Assembly: GCA_963643035.1 (NCBI GenBank)
Contig: CAVIKO010000079.1
Coordinates: forward strand, 1-8,361
Direction: 5' to 3'
DNA from: UMGS1696 sp963643035
GTDB taxonomy: Bacteria; Bacillota; Clostridia; Oscillospirales; CAG-272
DNA: 8,361 nt
A program made the position numbers and the translations under genes. Position 1 is the first letter of the stretch. Each line of letters opens with the position of its first letter. This document shows positions 6,070 through 8,361 of the stretch, one piece after another. The notes under the pieces are model-generated. The model saw only the letters and a program-made list of their open reading frames with translations. It searched no databases and was not told where the DNA came from.

Positions 6070-7143
6070 ATGGAACGGAAAATTCGTTATGCCGTGTGCG
6101 GATTGGGTGTCGGAAAGGGACACTGCGACGCGGCGATCGCCTCTGAAAAAGCGGATTTGGTAGCGGTATGCGACTTGATTCCCGAAAAAATGGAGAAAAT
6201 TGCGGAAAAATGCCCGGGATTGAGAATGTATACCGATTTCAACGATCTGATCGCGGATCCGGAAGTCGATGTGATTTCGATCTGTCTGCCGTCTTCTCTC
6301 CACGCGGAATATGCCGTGCGTGCGATGGAGGCTGGAAAGCATGTGCTGGTTGAGAAGCCGATAGATATTTCCGTGAAGGCGGCGCAGAGGATTGAGGAAG
6401 CGCGGCTGCGCACCGGGAAGAAGGCAGGTGTGATTCACCAGAATCGTTTCAATCTCGATATGTTCCCCATCAAAGCTGCGTTGGAAAGCGGTCATCTCGG
6501 TAAGGTTTTCTTGGGAACGTTCGCGGTCAAATGGTATCGGACACAGGAATATTACGAGGGTTGGCATGGTACATGGGAGGTAGACGGCGGCGGCTCACTC
6601 ATGAATCAGGCGGTACACACTGTGGATCTCATGCAGTGGCTCATGGGAGACGTGGCAAGTGTGACCTCGCACATTGGTATTTACAACCACGTGATCGACA
6701 CAGAGGACATGACCGCCTCTCTAATTACATTCAAAAGCGGTGCTGCTGCGACGTTCGTCAGTACGACCTGCGCCTATCCCGGCATTTCCACGGACATCCA
6801 GATCTATGGCACAAACGGTTCCATTGAGGCAGATCAGGACAGGCTGAAAACGTGGAAGATGAAGGAGTTTGACGAGGATTTTGCGGAAAGAATGGGAATC
6901 GATGCGTTCGATACCGAAGAGGAAGAGACGTTCATGCTGGAAAAATACGGAAACGGCAATCCGCCGATTGTGAATGCACATCCAGAAATTCTGGTTGGAC
7001 ACAGGTACATGGTGGAGGATATGATCTGCGCCGTGCTGGAGGACAGAGATCCTGCGATCCTGCCAACAGAAGCGATGAAGAGCGTGCGCATCGTCAACGC
7101 CGTCTACGAATCTGCAAAAACGGGCAAAACCATCGTATTCTGA
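6070..7143 (+). CDS. Gfo/Idh/MocA-family oxidoreductase
   Basis: A cytoplasmic NAD(P)-dependent dehydrogenase of the glucose-fructose oxidoreductase / inositol dehydrogenase family, acting on a sugar, sugar acid or inositol; the substrate cannot be assigned. Residues 6-35 form the Rossmann beta-alpha-beta unit (YAVCGLGVGKGHCDAAIAS), with GLGVGKG in place of the usual GxGxxG and an Asp (Asp35) ending strand 2. VISICLPSSLHAEYAVRAMEAGKHVLVEKP-type sequence at 68-97 includes the signature EKP (95-97). Residues 122-128 (IHQNRFN) and 173-186 (GGGSLMNQ, AVHTVD) form the active-site region, with His183 as the expected catalytic histidine. The C-terminal domain (about 125-330) is the usual beta-sheet half. 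The 357-residue length is normal. GAGGT at 6056-6060 supports ATG 6070; an in-frame TTG at 6064 is disregarded. It is monocistronic by context, with its own promoter, and no sugar transporter or sugar-catabolic neighbour hints at the substrate. Confidence 0.92.
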   Translation: MERKIRYAVCGLGVGKGHCDAAIASEKADLVAVCDLIPEKMEKIAEKCPGLRMYTDFNDLIADPEVDVISICLPSSLHAEYAVRAMEAGKHVLVEKPIDISVKAAQRIEEARLRTGKKAGVIHQNRFNLDMFPIKAALESGHLGKVFLGTFAVKWYRTQEYYEGWHGTWEVDGGGSLMNQAVHTVDLMQWLMGDVASVTSHIGIYNHVIDTEDMTASLITFKSGAAATFVSTTCAYPGISTDIQIYGTNGSIEADQDRLKTWKMKEFDEDFAERMGIDAFDTEEEETFMLEKYGNGNPPIVNAHPEILVGHRYMVEDMICAVLEDRDPAILPTEAMKSVRIVNAVYESAKTGKTIVF

Positions 7144-7173
7144 GAAAAGCCTATGGCGGATTGTTTTGCGCTA
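7144..7173 (+). repeat. Degenerate half-copy of the intergenic repeat (D)
   Basis: Immediately after the oxidoreductase stop, GAAAAGCC then GGCGGATTGTTTTGCGCTAA resembles the C1 half-copy (GAAAATGCC then ACGGATTGTTATTGCGCAAA). The match is gapped and there is no opposite arm nearby, so the relation is tentative. Confidence 0.4.
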
Positions 7174-7240
7174 ACATCTGAAAAATACTATTTATTTGAC
7201 GTAAGAGTCCGTTTTTTCGTGCAGTTCTGATGAGAATTGT

Positions 7241-7280
7241 CAAAAGGAAAAGGTTCATAAAAGTGAATCTTTTCCTTTTG
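7241..7280 (+). terminator. Long stem-loop after the Gfo/Idh/MocA gene
   Basis: CAAAAGGAAAAG (7241-7252) pairs with CTTTTCCTTTTG (7269-7280), then one G-U pair, then TTCA/TGAA, giving a 17-bp stem with the 6-nt loop TAAAAG. A T-rich stretch follows. It lies about 100 bases past the stop and directly before the marR promoter, so it probably insulates the two genes. Confidence 0.72.
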
Positions 7281-7284
7281 TTTA

Positions 7285-7313
7285 TTGACTTTTTACTACC
7301 TATGTGCTATAAT
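7285..7313 (+). promoter_or_regulatory. Sigma-A promoter of the MarR-family gene
   Basis: TTGACT (7285-7290), a 17-bp spacer and TATAAT (7308-7313), with TG one base upstream of the -10 (TGC), make a near-perfect extended promoter. The start is expected near 7320. Confidence 0.87.
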
Positions 7314-7319
7314 GAATAC

Positions 7320-7537
7320 ATACATCCTATAAAAATCGGAAACCGCTGATCGCGTCTCGTTTTTTGCACCAAAGGTCTATAGTTATATGCCAATTCCGCA
7401 AAGCGCAACGGATCCAGCGTTTCTACGAAAGCTGTACGATAGAAGAAATACAGCTAAAGGAAGTCGGACCACGATTTCCCGTCATAGGAGCGTATCAGAT
7501 TCATACCGGAAAGCTTCCGGTGAAAGGGTTCAAAACC
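7320..7537 (+). other. Long 5' leader of the MarR-family gene
   Basis: About 218 transcribed bases separate the promoter from ATG 7538. It contains a repeat-like segment (E, about 7338-7370, starting GGAAACCGCTGAT, like the ends of copies B and C2) and a small hairpin, ACCGGAA (7505-7511) with TTCCGGT (7515-7521), 16 bases before the start codon and overlapping the approach to the ribosome site. The frame stays open upstream of ATG 7538 to a TTG at 7364, but that segment shows no MarR-like sequence. I see no named riboswitch class. Confidence 0.5.
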
Positions 7538-8023
7538 ATGCACAATGCAGATGACATCGTATTGGCAGAGGAGTTTCTCAACTTCATGGTGGATTATTAT
7601 GCACTGACCCGCCGCCATACGATTGAAACAAACGAATACCGCAGCAATTCTCACGGCTTTTCCGTGTTGTATGTCCTGCGGAATTACCAGAATCAGCCAA
7701 TCACCATGTCCAAATTCGCCGACGAAATGGGGATCACCAAGCAGCAGCTGTCCAAGCTTGTGAACGATTTGGAAGAAAAGGAATATGTCGAACGCATTCA
7801 CAACAAGGAAAACCGACGACAGGTCTATATTTCCATCACGGAAAAAGGACTGGAGCATCTGGAGGTCATGATCGGCGAGTTGCTGCACGAGGTCATGCGC
7901 GCGCTTTCCGGTTTTACGGCGGTGGAAAAACGACAGATTGAGAAAAGTGCGGTCACGCTGTCCGAGCTGTTTCGGAAGGATGCCGCCATGTGTCAGGAAA
8001 AACGAGAAGGAAAAAACAGCTGA
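7538..8023 (+). CDS. MarR-family winged helix-turn-helix transcriptional regulator
   Basis: A 161-residue dimeric DNA-binding protein of the MarR family, which usually represses its own and neighbouring genes and lets go on binding small phenolic or other ligands, or on oxidation. Residues 5-32 form the N-terminal dimerisation helix. SVLYVLRNYQNQPITMSKFA begins the DNA-binding domain at 42. The helix-turn-helix is about 56-79 (KFADEMGITKQQLSKLVNDL), followed by the wing (EKEYVERIHNKENRRQVYISIT, 80-101, with the typical Asn-Arg-Arg), then C-terminal dimer helices to about 147. GAAAGGG at 7522-7528 precedes ATG 7538. Transporter or enzyme genes often sit beside marR genes, but none follows here before the terminator, so its targets are not evident from this window. 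The tail 148-161 is basic and low in structure. Confidence 0.88.
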   Translation: MHNADDIVLAEEFLNFMVDYYALTRRHTIETNEYRSNSHGFSVLYVLRNYQNQPITMSKFADEMGITKQQLSKLVNDLEEKEYVERIHNKENRRQVYISITEKGLEHLEVMIGELLHEVMRALSGFTAVEKRQIEKSAVTLSELFRKDAAMCQEKREGKNS

Positions 8024-8187
8024 CGGAGAAGTAGGGGGACTTTCTGCCGTATATGCGGATGGAATCGGTGCCATGTGCTGCCCAAGCGATACCGCTATCG
8101 GAACACCATTTTCTGAGGTACCGGATCGGGTGCGGTCTTTCGAGAGCCACATCACCGCCGGCAAAATCGACGATTTGCACGTACCAT
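8024..8187 (+). other. 164 bp between marR and its terminator
   Basis: No gene I can support. One frame remains open from inside marR to a TAA at 8187-8189 (visible end FESHITAGKIDDLHVP), with an internal ATG at 8073 that lacks a convincing ribosome site. The minus strand also carries open frames. It may simply be the 3' untranslated part of the marR transcript, or the relic of a former gene. Confidence 0.4.
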
Positions 8188-8235
8188 AAAAAATCCTGTC
8201 GTATATCACATATGTGGTACGCGACAGGATTTTTT
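8188..8235 (+). terminator. Rho-independent terminator after marR
   Basis: A perfect 14-bp stem, AAAAAATCCTGTCG (8188-8201) with CGACAGGATTTTTT (8222-8235). The 20-nt loop contains the palindrome CACATATGTG. The A-tract before the stem allows action on the other strand too. Confidence 0.92.
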
Positions 8236-8273
8236 GGACTGTTGCAGCAGAAATATGTTCTTGAGGAGATTTA

Positions 8274-8361
8274 GGAAACATCTGATTTAAGGGTGTTTTT
8301 GCGATAAAAAGTCCCTATATTTCAGCCTTTTATCGCAAAAATCCGATTTATTCAGAGGTTC
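8274..8361 (+). repeat. Palindromic intergenic repeat, copy F (88 bp, reaches the window end)
   Basis: The most intact copy. The left end is GGAAACATCTGA and the right end TCAGAGGTTC, lacking one base at the window edge. The inner stem is a perfect 14 bp, TTTTTGCGATAAAA (8296-8309) with TTTTATCGCAAAAA (8328-8341), around an 18-nt loop containing GTCCCTATATTTCAGCC, which is shared exactly with copy A. The left flank is TTA. No coding capacity. Confidence 0.85.

Noticed and set aside
7364..7537. TTG start adding 58 residues to the MarR regulator
   Set aside because: The extra segment does not look like MarR sequence, overlaps a repeat-like stretch, and would make the protein longer than usual for the family.
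7454..8281. Minus-strand open frame of 275 codons opposite marR
   Set aside because: It is the antisense shadow of the MarR coding sequence and runs through the terminator; no family features are seen.
2207..8361. Dispersed repeats as a CRISPR array or an autonomous insertion sequence
   Set aside because: The copies are kilobases apart with no regular spacers, and no cas gene or transposase is present.

Overview
The window looks like a chromosomal segment of a low-to-moderate GC Bacillota, most likely a gut-type Clostridia. Grounds for this: strong AGGAG-type ribosome binding sites, textbook sigma-A promoters, lipoproteins with Glu/Thr-rich linkers, and a gene mix (MetQ, DUF4349 lipoprotein, SanA/YdcF-like protein, a ThyX-like protein, a cation diffusion facilitator) that I associate with that group. 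The genus cannot be fixed from sequence alone.

Layout. Positions 1-704 hold the 3' part of a MetQ/NlpA-type ABC transporter lipoprotein, followed by a long GC-rich hairpin. A tRNA-Pro(GGG) gene lies on the minus strand (828-900) with a perfect-consensus promoter and its own terminator. On the plus strand come a DUF4349 lipoprotein (1166-2182), a palindromic repeat, and a SanA/YdcF-like membrane protein (2305-3078). A strong promoter then runs into a second palindromic repeat, a ThyX-like protein without the usual RHR signature (3297-3923), and a Mn/Zn-type CDF transporter (4005-5168). A bidirectional terminator separates the CDF gene from a convergent small lipoprotein gene (5223-5753, minus). 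Divergent from that lies a Gfo/Idh/MocA oxidoreductase (6070-7143) with a structured leader, then a MarR-family regulator (7538-8023) with an unusually long leader, a strong terminator, and a third palindromic repeat at the window end.

How the genes relate. There is no single pathway here. The common thread among several products is the cell envelope: methionine-type uptake, two further lipoproteins, a SanA-like membrane protein and a metal exporter. The ThyX-like and CDF genes may share one transcript. No complete mobile element, CRISPR array or defence system is visible.

The most notable feature is a dispersed non-coding repeat family. Three near-complete palindromic copies of about 78-88 bp (2207-2284, 3156-3238, 8274-8361) and four more degenerate half-copies (near 5926, 5987, 7144 and 7338) occupy most intergenic gaps. 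Three of them lie just downstream of recognisable promoters and so form the start of, or part of, 5' leaders.
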